A stretch of 64,000 bases of DNA. It comes from Prostheceraeus crozeri. Taxonomy: Eukaryota > Platyhelminthes > Polycladida > Euryleptidae. The first letter of the stretch is position 1; the number at the start of each line of letters is the position of its first letter. Positions 32,672 to 43,882 of the stretch are shown here, in pieces. Location of the stretch: assembly GCA_907163375.1 (NCBI GenBank), contig CAJQUW010005346.1, positions 186,001 through 250,000 of the forward strand, written 5' to 3'. The notes below the pieces were generated by a model. It saw only the letters and a program-made list of their open reading frames with translations. It was not told the origin of the DNA and did no database searches. The position numbers were made by a program, and so were the translations under genes.

Positions 32672-33559
32672 TCAAGATTTACGTGTGTGAATGGACAACA
32701 ACTTCGTGATAACTTTATTAATTTTCCGTTGCACGTTATCTATTGCGTCAATCAGCGTGTGATGTATTTTAATTTCTTTTCTATTAACTTGCATTTTCTG
32801 CTGATTAATCTTCAACGCCGTTTTAAGAGCATTCAATTTAACTTTAAGAACATCTAACTGTTTTTTAACAGCATCTAACTGTTCTTTATTTCCTTTAGAG
32901 TTTTCTTGCAAATTCTTCTTTAATTCATTTTCTAAATTGATTTTAAGAGTTTTCATTTTATCAACTTTTTGATTAAGTGAGTTTACGTCATTTATTATTC
33001 TATTCATCTTTTTCATTTGTTGAGTAATTTTAGAACTCAATTCATCAACACTTTTTTGGAATGTAGTTTGTAACTGCTTTAAATTTTTTTTAATTCTTTC
33101 AGGTAGTTTTTCTATTTCATCTTCTAATTGTTCTTTCAATAGTTGTATCTGATGTTTATTTTTAATGACTGCAGATTTTAACTTTATAGAAAGTAATATT
33201 AAAATTTTTGATTGTTCTGAAATCTTTTTAAAAAGTTTTGCTATATCTGCTTCTAGCTCTCTATCCTTTTTATCAAGTTTTAATAATTTTTCGTTTAATG
33301 ATTTGTCATTAAGTTTAAGCAACTTTAATTCATTCATCAGTGGAACCAAAACATCGTTTATATATTTTTCTTTTAAGTCATTGATTTGCGTATCAACATA
33401 TTGTTTATATGTTAACTCTGTATTTTGTTGCGGAAGAATAGAAAGATGTAATGGACCAGATAAAACGTCTCCAGTTTTCATGATATAATTTTCTATTTCT
33501 ATTTCTGATTTACGATTATTCGGGAAATATGCACCTCCACCAACATTTGGTAACATCAT
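32672..33559 (-). CDS. Long coiled-coil, fibre-like protein
   Basis: The 295-residue protein starts with a Gly-rich patch and then MKTGDVLSGPLHLSILPQ and LTYKQYVDTQI, which resembles the repeat found in phage tail-fibre proteins (TGDVLSGPL followed after about 20 residues by a K-YVD motif). From residue about 60 to 290 it is one long Lys/Glu/Leu-rich coiled coil with repeated QLDAVKKQLDVLK-type heptads. A trimeric fibre or spike is plausible. It sits between minor structural genes and PolB. Homology to phage fibres may be convergent, because coiled-coil sequences are low in information. Confidence 0.6.
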   Translation of the reverse strand: MMLPNVGGGAYFPNNRKSEIEIENYIMKTGDVLSGPLHLSILPQQNTELTYKQYVDTQINDLKEKYINDVLVPLMNELKLLKLNDKSLNEKLLKLDKKDRELEADIAKLFKKISEQSKILILLSIKLKSAVIKNKHQIQLLKEQLEDEIEKLPERIKKNLKQLQTTFQKSVDELSSKITQQMKKMNRIINDVNSLNQKVDKMKTLKINLENELKKNLQENSKGNKEQLDAVKKQLDVLKVKLNALKTALKINQQKMQVNRKEIKIHHTLIDAIDNVQRKINKVITKLLSIHTRKS

Positions 33560-33730
33560 TTTTTAGATATAAATTTTTTAGATATGAATTTTAGATATAC
33601 ATTTTTAAGATATGAATTTTAGATATAAATTTTTTAGATATGAATTTTAGATATGAATTTTTTAGATATGAATTTTAGGTATAAATTTTTTAGATATAAA
33701 TTTTTAGATATAAATTTTTTAGATGTAATA
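33560..33730. repeat. AT-rich tandem repeat, 12-15-bp units
   Basis: Units such as ttttagatatgaat and tttttagatataaa are repeated about ten times in the spacer between the fibre-like gene and the end of PolB. No promoter motif can be separated from the repeat. Confidence 0.85.
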
Positions 33731-34230
33731 AAATAATTATTATTCCCACGTGTCATCATCACTTAAATTACTCTCACTGACGATTGTTTGAAATATTTCA
33801 GCTTGAATATCTTCTCCGTTATAAGGTAACATAATTTCATTTTCATCAGGTGCTTGACGTTTACGAATATTTATTTGACCAGAAAAATTTTTTCTTCAGT
33901 ATTATTATTTCTATCCGGAATACTAATTCCAGTTTCTAAAGATCTTTTCCATGGTTTATTAACTGTAGTCAATAATGTTTTACCCGAATATAATTTTAGA
34001 AAATCTTCTACTTTTACTTTATCTTATGAATATCCTTTAAATGTTTTCTTTTCGCTAAGTCTTCCTTGTTCATCTACAGTAATACAGTATTTTACTTTAG
34101 GTGCAATAAACATTGCAAAAATAATTCCACCATTTCCATAATCATTTTTTCATTGACACAATTCTCCCCCAACATATCCAGCAGCATCTAATTTATCGAA
34201 GAGTTCATTAGAAATGTATATTGAATCAGT

Positions 34231-35280
34231 GTTTTTTACAATTAATGGAAAACCACAATTAAATGCCCCATCTTCCGTTTCAATATCATAAACATATTGT
34301 TTATTATTATTTAAATATCTTACAGTGGTGACATCTTTGGTAATATTATTTTTAACTTGACACGCAGTAAAACACAATGGTTTATCTTGTCTTTCGCTTA
34401 CTACCAAATTAATACCTAGAGATGATGCCAAATTGTATAAACCACTAAAGGTTTCTTTAAATTTCTGTGTAAAACGAATAGTTGCATATTTCCTTGTAAA
34501 AAAATATTTCTTGTCCCCATCTGCTGCATAAAATCCAACAAAGAACCAATATCTAATATTATATTCAGCATTTAGAACATACCAAGGAACACGTTTTTCG
34601 TTAAACTGATTATAATAATTTTCAGTAAAGTATATAGCGTATTGTTTTGGGTTTTGAAAATTAAGTTTGTATACACTAGATGATCTCATTGTATCATATA
34701 TTTTACAATCATTGTTATAAACTTCATTAATATATGTTTTTAATTTAATTAAGAGGTTAAGATCTTGGTTATTTAAAGTGCAACAATATCTGACTCCTGA
34801 TTCATAATTATAGATTCCAGCAGAGCCATCTCCTAAAAAGAACCCTTCTATAAATGCTTGCTTACATCTTAAATTAGGTGGATCATTAACATAAATATCA
34901 CTTACAATTTGTTTCAATCTGATTGTATTGTCGTGTAAAAATAATTTATTATGTAGTAAATTTGTTCCTATATTTAATTCTTGTGGCTTTATTTCATTAC
35001 CTATTTCATCTAACAATGAATGATCTTCAGTAAAATCTACTATTCCCATTTTTGTTCTTATTCGATAAATACTTTTATTTGTAAGATGTCTAATAATTTT
35101 TTTTACTTTACTCCATCCATTATGAGTATAAATTTCTAAATTATCAACAAATGAAATTTCTTTAATATCACCATTAATTTCAAACGGATTAATTTTATAG
35201 TTGTTTACAATTCTATCTATTCTAGAAATAAATAATAAATTATTCTTTCTCAATATTACAGGCGTGTCAGCTGTTACTGA
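34231..35280 (-). other. LAGLIDADG intein inside PolB motif C
   Basis: This 350-residue in-frame insert starts with Ser (SVTADTPV) and ends VKN, followed by Thr. Block B is FTEDHSLL (TxxH at intein residues 84-87). Two LAGLIDADG motifs are FIEGFFLGDG (143-152) and FFVGFYAADG (246-255). Block F is VYDIETEDG (330-338) and block G FPLIVKN. It interrupts the DTDS catalytic motif, the pol-c site used by inteins in archaeal and giant-virus PolBs. The usual penultimate His is Lys here, which may slow C-terminal cleavage. The intein has no stop or frameshift although its host gene has several. It is expected to splice itself out and to encode a homing endonuclease. Confidence 0.9.
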
Positions 35281-35407
35281 ATCTGTATAATGAATGTATT
35301 TTTCGTTGAAACCATTAATTTCTAAAATAAAGTTATTCATGATTCTTCTAGAGTGAGAAAGAATAAAATAACCTAAGTGTGATGGCATGAAGGACGTAAA
35401 TGACGTT

Positions 35408-35467
35408 GTAGAGTAGCTGCTCAGACCGTTGGTCGTCGTAGCGTAGCTGCTCAGACCTTTGGCCGTC
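35408..35467 (-). repeat. In-frame 30-bp tandem duplication in PolB (1)
   Basis: Two 30-base units (35,408-35,437 and 35,438-35,467; gtagctgctcagacc core) encode GLSSYATTTN-like repeats between motifs B and C. They are GC-rich in an AT-rich gene. Confidence 0.85.
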
Positions 35468-36243
35468 TTCCCATCTTTTACAATATTAGCTTTAAGAAAT
35501 TCATCATCTTCCATTTCTGCTTTCGCTAAATATTGTTCATCATTTAATTTTTCATAATCTTTTACTTCTTGAGTGAAATTTTTTCTCAATGTATTCTCAT
35601 TCCATAAATGATATTTAGCGGTTACATCTTTTTGTACAGTTTTGCCATATAGCGGATTCATCAATGATTTAATTAACTCATCGCCTACAGTGTTTCCTTC
35701 TGTTTTATATGTTTTTCTCAAAATGAAAAGTTTTTCAATATATTTTCGAAATGGTGAAACCTGATAATTTTTTTCATAAATTATACCATCAGTAATATGT
35801 AAGATTTTCCCCCACATCTAACAATTTCTTGTATGTCTACAGAAGTTAATACATCATAACATATACCATTTCTAAACCTGATTACTTTTACATGAGAATT
35901 ATTATTTTGATTTTTAACTTTATCTTTTGTAGGAACTGGTTGAAAAAACATATCATTCGGATATTGAAACACAACTGTAAATATTCCAGTTTTAGGTCTA
36001 AATGTTTGAGTATTAAATTTAGATACTATTTCTCGTTCTTCTTTTTGACGAAATTTTCTAGCCGATTCAGATTTAGGGTATTCTGAATTTTCATCATACA
36101 TAGCTGATGGATATAAAGATGTTGCATCAAAAGCCATTAGAAATTCATTTTTTTGTTCAAGTAGTTTATTTGAAATTTTCTTACAAATTTCAGTTTTATC
36201 TCCTAAATCTCGATACTGTTTCATTAAATCTATTAAATTACTT

Positions 36244-36303
36244 CCAGGGGACAAAGTCCCACCAGCGTGGCGACCAGAGGACAAAGTCCCACCAGCGTAG
36301 CGA
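36244..36303 (-). repeat. In-frame 30-bp tandem duplication in PolB (2)
   Basis: Two 30-base units (ggacaaagtcccaccagcg core) encode (GRYAGGTLSS)-type repeats between exo III and motif A. The reading frame is preserved. Confidence 0.9.
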
Positions 36304-37020
36304 CCAGGTAAATACTGTTTTAATATTGGTAACAAGATGTTACAAAATGGCGATATGTATTTTCTTATATTTGCTGAAACTCCTCCACCTTTAACAGATT
36401 TTCTAATATAATTTCTAGTCCATAAATCTATATGAGATTGAATATTTATATTGTCATTTTGTACGCTTTTCATCCAACCGTTAAATGTTAAAGCGGAGGA
36501 TGTCAAATTAGTAGTTATATCTTCACCAACTAAATATCGCATAACATTATTATATTTGTAGATACAAAAAGCTAAAGAAAGAATATCGTTAACTAAATAT
36601 GGTCTCCATTCATTTTCTTTTTCTTTATAATTTTCATGTGTTATGTCTCCAATTTCATAATTTAATTTACACACATTGGTAGGAATTTTAAAATTCTCAC
36701 ACCATTTAGAAAGACTTGTTTTTACATGTTGATAACTACATTTCACTATAATAGTTTGAAGTGCTAATTTACCTGGAGGTGAATTTTTTTCATATTGTTT
36801 TTAAATCTAAAAGATTTTTGAATATATCTACTAACACATTCAGTTGTATAAGGATTTTGTAATGAAGCAGTTAATATTCCTCTTGAAATTTTAAGAGGCG
36901 GTTTAGATAATTTTAAATTAGCTTTTATCGGAAAATAGGAATCAAAACCTGATGAATTGTGAGCTATTAAAGTTACTTTCGAATAATTAAATTTTCCAAG
37001 AGTTTTAAAAAATTGATGGA

Positions 37021-37120
37021 TTGGACATGCGTCCTCTGGGTTTCGCTCGATCGGACATGCGTCCTCTGGGTTTCCCCCGATCGGACATGTGTCCTCTGGG
37101 TTTCCCCCGATTGGACATTC
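37021..37120 (-). repeat. In-frame 30-bp tandem repeat in PolB (3)
   Basis: Three full 30-base units and a partial one (tcggacatgcgtcctctggg core) encode (CPIGGNPEDT)-type repeats just before exo II. The Cys residues fall where other Polinton polymerases have a Cys/His insert. Confidence 0.9.
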
Positions 37121-38222
37121 ATCATCCTCAGTTCTCGTAAATATTTTCACACAATTTTGAAGTTTCTTAAATTCTAATTCAGTTAAATTATTATACTTAT
37201 AAATTTGTTTTTTAAGTTTTTTAATTTCATCTTCATCTTTTGATCGTTTAATTTTAATCATATCACTTAACAAACGTGTTTCTAATTCTTTCAATCTTTG
37301 TTTCGGTAAGCAACATATAAATTTATTAAAATTAATAGCTCCTACAGCATAAGGAATAGGATGTGCTGTTGAACAGTTAGGATCAAGAAAAGTTTCAAGA
37401 TCCCATATATATGTTGAACCATAGTCAATTGGTTTCTTTGTTATGGTTTTATACGGAAGTGTTGTTAGATTTTCATCAGTAACTGTTTTATATATTGGTT
37501 TGAAATTATTTTCAATTTCTCTAATAGCTTTTAATTTATGAGTTTTATTAATTAAACAATAGTGTCCAATTGCTGAACCTTCGTGAAAATAATTGTAATA
37601 AACATAATTATGAAACGTTTCAATTCCTCTGGGATTTAAATGACAATTGGCAGGACTATAATATTGAACACATTCTCCAAAATATTTATTGAATTGAGAA
37701 AATTTGCAGTTTGACTCCTGTTCTAGATGTGGCTTTCTCTTTATATAAAAAATTATGAAACATTTCTTTCATCATTTCTCCTTGTTCTTCATTAAAACCT
37801 CGTAAAACATTATAACATTTAATAAAACAAAAATCTCCAGAGGGAATATAACAATATTCACCGAAATATTCTTTGATTCTATATTTCATATTAATACCTG
37901 CACCTCTATGCGATCTTTGTACTAACTTCATTCCAAAATCTTCATATTTAATATTACCTGTAAATATCCATTCGTTAGCATCGGATTTCTCATCCAGATT
38001 AGAAAACCATGATTCAAATGATTTTTTATTAATAGAAGGTTACGTAAAAATTTTGAAGTATATTTTCCTGATCTTTAATAACTTTTCCAAGTAGATTAAT
38101 AATTTTACCATTTGCTAAAAGTTTCCGCATATCATTTACTACATTAATAAAAGATACATTTTCATATTTAATTTCATTTGGATTAAATAAATTACATAAA
38201 TCATCACCAAGTTCATCCTTAA

Positions 38223-41200
38223 CCCATTCATGCGCAATGTATGTTATAACATACAAATACATACTAATTTTTCAAAGCCTGCCGTTTTCAATACAATGTA
38301 TGTATACACTCAATATTCGATGCAGACATTGTTCATGCGTTGATTCAAGCCATTTTTGGTGAAATACAGCAATTTATTTGAATGGCTTGATTTTACTGCT
38401 TGATACTTTTAGTCGAAATTTCAAATTTTCAAAATGGCTCGGAAGGCAAAGTTGGATGCTTTGCAAAAGTAAGTTGCATTATTTCTTTTTTCTTTATAGA
38501 TGCATATTAGGTGCATAATTACCATAATTTTCACACAGTACCGTTTAGATGACGATCAAAGATAGTTTTCTCGCAAAAAGTGTCAGGTAAAACAAAAATG
38601 CTGTTTAAACATACATTGCGTAAATACATAAACAGGCTGATAAATGCATTGTTGCATATTGTCAAGCCATTTTATCGTCTAGTGTGATTCTTGTTTCAAA
38701 GATAGATAAATGAGTATAATTTCTTCTAAAACAGGTTGTCAAACTTCAAATTACTAATAATATTACACTATATTACAGGACCAACGACGTATATTTACCA
38801 CGAATTGCCATATTTTATAGATAAAATACTGTAGAAACTTCCATATCGATAACTAAAGTATGCACATATAATATAGATATTATCTATTTGACACAAAATA
38901 TTGTAGCCAAGATGTAGTGATGAGAAGGACTATGTTCGCCTATAAAATCAAATTTTGATATCCGAAAAATAGTGATTTTGGGGAGCGTCGAACACAGGAA
39001 GGCTGGGTGGTCGGCAAATCACCTTCACGCTACCCCACGGCTATCGACGCATATGTGCATCGGTTGCTGATATAATTAACAATAGCTTCTGACTCGCGCT
39101 GCTGTTGCACTGCATGAGACGCTGACGTCGTTTGCAGAATCATATCATTTCTATGTAGCCTACCGTATCTGTTGATGAATTTCCGACTGACTGACAGCAC
39201 TCATTTTATAATGCACTAATTGTTAGGCCAGGGTGCTGCAAATTTGCTATTAGACAGGCGTAACCTAAGCTTACATGTAGGTCTATAGCATGACGAAAAC
39301 AGAAAATGTTGTAAATGACTCGAACAGCACTAACATGTGGCCTACATTGTACCTGAATTCTTTTTCAGATTGAACGACGCGATTGATTTCATCGAAGAGG
39401 ATGACCTGGGTGGAGCAGCGGCGATTGATTTGATATTGGAGCCACCGGGAGATGGAACGGAATCGCCTGCTGAATCAGGTGACGAAGAGAGTCCCTCGAT
39501 TCAGCATCTGTCTCGAGCTCAATTGGATGCTCCCGCTCATGTTGAGCTTCACGTCGATGATGAAGCTCATGAAGAGCCGGCTTCGAAGCGGAGAAAAGTT
39601 GAGAAGATGCATTGGACAGTTTCAGACTTGAGTTCAACGCACTCCTATTCCTATGATTCTTACATCAAAGAAGATGAAATTTTCAATGCATGTTCTGAAA
39701 TGTACGATTATTTTCAACTTCTCGTTGATGAGGATGTCTTTGAATCGATCTTGAAATGGACTATAGAATACTCAGGAGACCCGAGTATAACGCTCAATGA
39801 AATAAAATGTGTCATTGGTGTCAAACTAGCATCAGGTATCTGTGAGCTGCCTCGACGAAGAGATTATTGGAGCAAAAATGAGCAGAAAAATAACAAAGCG
39901 GTGTCAGACTCGATCGGACAGAAGCGTTTTGAGTACATCTTCTCAAAACTCCACTTTATCCCAACAGATGCACTGTTGTCCGATGACAAATTTCAGAAAG
40001 TCCGCCTGCTCATTTCCAAATTGAACAAGAGGTTCGAAAAGTGTGGTCCCAGTAGCGAGACATTCTCGGTTGATGAAACAATAGTTCCATATTATGGACG
40101 TCACGGAGCAAAACAATTCATCCGCGGCAAACCGATACGATTCGGTTATAAGATCTGGAGTCTTGCAAACAACAAAGGATACATTTACAGTCTGCAGCCG
40201 TACCCAGGCTTTGCAGAGAAGGGCATTGATGACCAGACTTTTTCATCATCTGCCAATGTCATCAACTACTTTGCTCACAAGATGCGCGAGCTCTTTCCCG
40301 ATGGTTCCCTCACTTTGACTTTTGACAACTATTTCACAAGCATTGATATCCTACTAGCAATGAAGAAAAACCTTGACATCACGGCAACAGGAACAGTGAG
40401 GATGAATAGAATTCCGAACTGCCCATAATTTGATGATATACCTAAAGAGCGTGGATCGATGGAATCTTGGTAAGACGTTATTATTTGTAAATGTATATTA
40501 TTGTACATTATTCTGTATATCATTTGCATATTGCAATTTGTAGGCTCTAATTTCTAGTTCACATGCTGTATAGTCAATGATATCAAAATATAATGCATGT
40601 ACATCAATGTTATTGGTATGTGTATATTTCGGTAGCAAATTTCTAGAATTTTCTATTTTGGAAGTTGAAGGGGACCATACTAAAAATGTGTTATTACATG
40701 CAATCAAAAAGTTTAATGGCCCTGCCACTATTGGTTCTGTTGTCAGCCGGTAAACTTACATGTACAATTTTCAGGGTGAATGGTGATGGTGTCTGCATTA
40801 CAGCATGGAGAGACAACAAGTTGGTTGTAGCGGCATCAACAGCGAAGGGAGTGGAGCCGTGTCATCAAGTCTTGCGATTTTCACGAAAAGAGAAGCGACG
40901 CATCAGTTTGCCATACCCTGATGTTATACATCACTACAACCATTCGATGGGTGGTGTGGATTTATCTGACTCGCATGTTGCTCGTTGTAGGTCAAGCATC
41001 AGAGGGAAAAAGTGGTATTTCCCCATATTCATTTATCTCTTCGATCTCAGTGTGTCTAATGCTTGGATTCTTTATCGGTTGGCTGCTGGATCGTCTGTAG
41101 ATCTTGCAAGCTTCAAGGCAGAAATCGCCTCAATACTTTTGCGTTCGAATCGGAAAGGCAGAGCCACAACTTTGTCAATCGATTGCCAAAGTCGCTTTGA

Positions 41201-41556
41201 CCGAATTGACCATTTGGTCATTTATGACGATCGTGCTCAAAGTGCACAAATTTCTACTGCAAAAAGTGCCACAAGTTTCTGCATCCGAAGCTATGTTTTG
41301 AGAGTTTCCATACTAAGTGAATTTGTAAGGTGTTGTAATGCGTAAAATCAATAAATCATGATTCCTGGAAAACATTTTTTTTTAAGAATTGTTAACAGTA
41401 ATCCGCAATGTATGTTATAACATACATTCAAATTCTCGAAAACTAAGTATGCGATCACGATGAAATCTCGTTTACTTCTTAATTGTTCTCCATAGAGGAA
41501 CATATCAAAAGAAAAGAAAATTTCCTCAATTATTTCTACAACTGCGCATGAATGGG
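38223..41556 (+). mobile_element. piggyBac transposon inserted in Polinton 2 PolB
   Basis: The element is bounded by TTAA (38,219-38,222 and 41,557-41,560). Ends are the inverted repeat CCCATTCATGCGCA (38,223-38,236) and TGCGCATGAATGGG (41,543-41,556), the CCC start being typical of piggyBac. Just inside both ends is the 16-bp palindrome GTATGTTATAACATAC. It carries an intron-containing transposase gene in the opposite direction to PolB. PolB coding sequence resumes in frame across the site. Confidence 0.95.
38434..41320 (+). pseudogene. piggyBac transposase, three exons, one stop and one frameshift
   Basis: DDE_Tnp_1_7 family; it cuts the element out and joins it at TTAA. Exon 1 is 38,434-38,468 (ATG; donor GTAAGT), exon 2 39,369-40,469 (acceptor TTTTTCAG; donor GTAAGA) and exon 3 40,775-41,320 (acceptor TTTTCAG). 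An acidic N-terminus leads to the catalytic Asp residues in FSVDETIVPYYG (about 40,070), LTFDNYFTS (about 40,325) and MGGVDLSD (about 40,960). The Cys-rich C-terminus (CSKC, CKKCHKFLHP, FESFH) is read only after a one-base shift near 41,225. A TAA at 40,426-40,428 interrupts exon 2. The copy is therefore probably non-autonomous now, though its ends are intact. Confidence 0.9.
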
Positions 41557-41860
41557 TTAATTCTATCATCAAAAAAGATATCAGTAATAGGAGTTTCTAA
41601 TATTTCTTTTGTTCTACGGTTCTTTTTGTTAATACTACGTCTAATACCACGCCTAGTACGTTTCTGTTTTTATTTAATCCATTTCTGTTTCTTTAATAAA
41701 GCAATTTCTTCATTAAATTCTACAATTTGTTTTTTTCATTAATTCATCAATAATAGGTTTCGTACCTTTATTCATCTTACAATTCATATTTTTTAAAGAA
41801 AATTATGATTTTTTTATTCAAAAGAAATTATGATTTTTTATTCAAAAAGAAATTATGATT

Positions 41861-42176
41861 TTATTTTAAAATCTGAAATAAAGATATATTCAATTGTTGT
41901 AATGTTCTTAAATCATAAACTGTTAAATGTTCTTTATTAATTAACCACCATAAATTATTATACGCCAAAAATACTCTAAAACTTCTTAAACAAAGTGGAA
42001 AATTCCTTGTTCTTTCATAAATTTTTTATTCCGTGTTTTATTTTATAATCTTTGACAAATTGCATATATCTGCGATGGTAATAAAATTTAACTTCTTTCT
42101 TCGAATTTACAGGATTTGTAGGATGTCGATAATCTTTTAAAACTGGTACATGTTCTATCTGGTAAGCATTCAACAT
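41861..42176 (-). pseudogene. Small unknown gene between PolB and ATPase, one frameshift
   Basis: From the ATG at 42,176 the frame reads MLNAYQIEHVPVLKDYRHPTN and later YYHRRYMQFVKDYK, then stops. A one-base shift in the T/A run near 42,020 keeps it open to a stop at 41,861, with LRSFRVFLAYNNLWWLINKE. The total is about 105 codons, and the two halves look like one small basic protein. I do not recognise the family. Position and strand match the surrounding element genes. Confidence 0.5.
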
Positions 42177-42221
42177 ATTTTTTTTTTATTTATAAAAAAT
42201 TTATAAGAAAAAATTATTCGA

Positions 42222-42987
42222 TCACTCAGCGAAAATATTTTCAATAACTCTATCATGAATTTTTTTATCAATATTAATTGTAATGAAGCCATAATCTTTT
42301 GACCAAGCATTGTTACACGATTGTTTAAATTCATCTTTATTTCTTACACATAAATCTCTTAACAAATCACTTAAGTTTCTTGCATTTATTTCAAATAGTA
42401 TAAATATATTTGCATTCTTTCTAATAACACTTCCGTCTAATGAATACATACTTTGTGTTAAATAAAAAACACTACAGTTATTATGTCTACCTCTTGTGAA
42501 ATAATTTCTCTGAACTGACTGATTTCTATCATTAACACAATCATAAAAAATTACACAATGTTTCATTGTTTTATCTAGTTTACTAGGATCTTGCATATTA
42601 CCACTATCATCTATTAATTGTATCTTTATATGGTTATTTTTATTGGATTTAACTAACTGATTATTTTTTGCTGCTTCTTCACACCACGAACTTATTTCTT
42701 CTTCATATTCAGATTTTTCATATTCTTTGAATAATGAAGCAATTGCTGTTTTTTAAGATTATTTTCAAATCCATGTTTTAAAAATTGATAGACGGGTTGT
42801 TCTGCTGTTGTTGTATAAATTATAAGATTGTTATAATCCAAAAAGTTTGGTGTCAATAAAATTTTAAATAATAGATACGTTTTACCACAACCTGATCTTC
42901 CACAAATAACTGACAAAACTTTATTAGATAAATTTGGATGATGATTAAATTTGAGTTTTTTTTATTTAATGGGGGCACTTCACTCAT
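42222..42987 (-). pseudogene. Packaging ATPase of Polinton 2, two frameshifts
   Basis: This FtsK/HerA-type motor is homologous in role to the gene at 3160-4332. Walker A is GRSGCGKT (about 42,880), and VIFYDC (about 42,545) is Walker B-like. The signature DYFTRGRH-type block appears as NYFTRGRHNN, then FYLTQSMYSLDGSVIRKNAN, and the end YGFITINIDKK. The ATG at 42,987 starts MSEVPPLN. The frame changes at a T run near 42,957 and again near 42,753, both homopolymers. It is shorter (about 250 residues) than the element 1 ATPase because it lacks the long C-terminal tail. Confidence 0.85.
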
Positions 42988-43038
42988 TTTTTAATAAAAA
43001 AATTATTTTAAAGAAGAAGAATAAGAAGAAATAGAAAA

Positions 43039-43827
43039 TTAAACTTCTCTAACCAAAAGATCTATCATAATCTCTTCACCTCCAAAATTTATTTCTTGTC
43101 CTTTCTCATCAGTGATTCTAATGTTAATACTGTTAATAGTTTTTCTTGTAATAGGGAAATATATTAATGTTTGTGGAAATACATTTAATCTATAACCAAT
43201 GGGTACAGTAAAAGCTGGAAAACTGAATATTAAATTTGACAATTTACCATTTATATATCCTCCTTCAATAATGTCACAATGCACAACAATTGAATTTATT
43301 TCAGTTATTTTTGGAATCTTCTCACCTAAATGATAACCTTCACTATAGGTTTGTTTATTAAATCCTAATACTTTTGACAATGATCTATCATGATTAAAAT
43401 CAACTTGATGATTTTCGTCTAAAGTAAGAGAAAATTTATTAACTGCCGGTTCAACTGCAAAATGTAATTGTTTCTTATCTTTAAATGGTATACCTAAATG
43501 TCTCTTAATTTCATTTGATATTGATTCAACTTCGTAAGAACCAGGAAGAAAAGTTAGTATTTTCCATGTTTTGCCTTTATCAGTAGAATATCTAAATTGA
43601 TCATTCACATCTTTGATAACGTTTTGAATAGTGTTAAATGTGGAGAAACTAGTCAATGCAATTTGATACTTTTTATTTTGTTCCAAATGTAGAATGGGTT
43701 CTAAATTACAAGTGTGTGATGAAGTAGTTGTTATAATTTTTAACGTCGTACTAATTTTTGATGAACCCAAAATCTCTGTTAGATTATCTAAATGATTATT
43801 AATTTTGTCTATATCTGCTGAACACAT
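43039..43827 (-). CDS. Penton-like minor capsid protein of Polinton 2
   Basis: The intact 262-residue protein is beta-rich. It shares the layout of the element 1 penton-like proteins: an N-terminal region ending in a FLPGSYEVESI motif (compare [13 protein letters not shown]), LSKVLGF, then a hydrophobic strand NSIVVHCDIIEGGYINGK (compare [16 protein letters not shown]) and a final RITDEKGQEINFGGEEIMIDLLVREV. A single jelly-roll vertex protein is the likely identity. It lies between the ATPase and the 248-codon gene. Confidence 0.7.
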   Translation of the reverse strand: MCSADIDKINNHLDNLTEILGSSKISTTLKIITTTSSHTCNLEPILHLEQNKKYQIALTSFSTFNTIQNVIKDVNDQFRYSTDKGKTWKILTFLPGSYEVESISNEIKRHLGIPFKDKKQLHFAVEPAVNKFSLTLDENHQVDFNHDRSLSKVLGFNKQTYSEGYHLGEKIPKITEINSIVVHCDIIEGGYINGKLSNLIFSFPAFTVPIGYRLNVFPQTLIYFPITRKTINSINIRITDEKGQEINFGGEEIMIDLLVREV

Positions 43828-43882
43828 TTTTTAGTTAGAATTTTGAATAAATATTTTTTATGAAATATTTTTTTATAAAAAA

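Larger units (their letters stand above)
33740..41787 (-). pseudogene. Family B DNA polymerase of Polinton 2, split by an intein and a piggyBac insertion
   Basis: Reading leftward, the N-terminal part lies at 41,787-41,557, then piggyBac interrupts, and the gene resumes at 38,222. The CFIKC block is near 37,830, exo I DLET near 37,400, exo II NSSGFDS near 36,955, exo III YLVNDILSLA near 36,590, motif A FDATSLYPS near 36,120 and motif B MNPLYGKT near 35,655. Motif C is divided by an intein (34,231-35,280). The C-terminal tail runs to 33,740. Frames change near 41,695, 38,040, 36,750, 35,815 (a five-G run) and 33,890, with stops at 41,645 (approximate), 34,150 and 34,024. Without inserts the protein would have over 1,100 residues. 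Confidence 0.9.

Noticed and set aside
35781-35817. Programmed frameshift at the G run in PolB
   Set aside because: There is no convincing slippery heptamer plus structure, and many other breaks in the same element occur at homopolymers.
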